A DNA stretch of 6,181 bases from positions 1 through 6,181 of the forward strand of contig JAGCUM010000097.1 in the NCBI GenBank assembly GCA_017962865.1, in the 5' to 3' direction. This document shows, piece after piece, positions 5,944 to 6,181 of the stretch. Source of the stretch: Spirochaetales bacterium (lineage in GTDB: Bacteria > Spirochaetota > Spirochaetia > Sphaerochaetales > Sphaerochaetaceae). Within the stretch, counting starts at the first letter, position 1. The number at the start of each line of letters is the position of its first letter. The position numbers and the translations under genes are program-made. Below the pieces are notes generated by a model. The model worked only from the letters and a program-made list of their open reading frames with translations, did not search any database and was not told the origin of the DNA.

Positions 5944-6181
5944 ATGAGAGTACTTGTTCATGGCATCACAGGCCATATGGGGCAGATAGTCTGTTCACTG
6001 GTACAATCCGGATACGAAGGCTCTGTATTCGCAGGCGGAGTAAGCCCCGATGTTGAGTCTGAGACATCAGAACTCTTTCGGAGCTTTGAATCCTGCAAGC
6101 TTGATGCCGATGTAGTAGTGGATTTCTCTTTCCATACCGGCGTAGGTGCGCTTCTGGATTACTGCATTTCCAACAGCCTTC
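5944..6181 (+). CDS. dapB: 4-hydroxy-tetrahydrodipicolinate reductase, N-terminal part (3' partial)
   Basis: Catalyses the NAD(P)H-dependent reduction that follows DapA in the diaminopimelate/lysine pathway. Seventy-nine codons are visible before the window ends. The start of a Rossmann fold is present as MRVLVHGITGHMGQIV, where the dinucleotide-binding glycine loop HGITGHMGQ has His in place of the usual Arg of GRMG. Further on, DADVVVDFSFHTGVGALLDYC (about residues 52-72) corresponds to the conserved DVxIDFS strand-loop. The distance between these two motifs is short, as in compact DapB proteins such as that of Thermotoga. GGAGG (5935-5939) four bases before the ATG fixes the start. dapB begins 12 bases after the dapA stop and is presumably co-transcribed under the lysine riboswitch. 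Confidence 0.92.
   Translation, partial: MRVLVHGITGHMGQIVCSLVQSGYEGSVFAGGVSPDVESETSELFRSFESCKLDADVVVDFSFHTGVGALLDYCISNSL

Noticed and set aside
5703..6056. Plus-strand open frame of about 117 codons overlapping dapA and dapB
   Set aside because: It is out of frame with both genes, and its low-complexity Arg/Ser-rich translation is typical of a shadow frame.

Overview
This is a chromosomal housekeeping segment with every recognisable gene on the + strand. Gene order is smc (3' end only), an RpiR/MurR-type regulator, rpe, dtd, recA, scpA, a lysine riboswitch, dapA and dapB (5' end only). Base composition looks close to 50% G+C in genes, with AT-rich intergenic regions. The RecA, SMC and ScpA sequences, short intergenic gaps and a lysine-responsive dapAB unit suggest a bacterium from the Spirochaetota, perhaps Sphaerochaetaceae. 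That placement is from memory of sequence style, not from a search, and is tentative. I see no tRNA, rRNA, insertion sequence, phage gene, CRISPR array or compositional break.

Region 1 (1-1470): the end of smc is followed by a 105-base AT-rich gap with two TTTCA-N4-TGAAA palindromes and a good sigma-70-type promoter. Its predicted start point falls on the A of the regulator's ATG, so the regulator mRNA may be leaderless. The regulator ends in a clear intrinsic terminator.

Region 2 (1471-4695): an AT-rich control region of about 180 bases, with a perfect 10-bp inverted repeat, precedes a tightly packed cluster. rpe and dtd overlap by 4 bases, dtd and recA are 34 bases apart, and recA and scpA are 2 bases apart. 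These genes cover pentose-phosphate metabolism, D-aminoacyl-tRNA proofreading, recombination and chromosome condensation. They probably share a transcript that also supplies RecA. ScpA is a partner of the SMC protein encoded at the left edge; scpB is not in the window.

Region 3 (4696-6181): a TTGACA promoter, an L-box lysine riboswitch aptamer and an intrinsic terminator lead into dapA, with dapB 12 bases behind it. Together these encode the first two committed steps of the diaminopimelate/lysine pathway. The arrangement predicts premature termination when lysine is plentiful.

No new system is evident. What merits a second look is regulatory: the tandem operators, the possible leaderless starts, the inverted repeat ahead of the recA-containing cluster, and the riboswitch expression platform, whose antiterminator I could not resolve.
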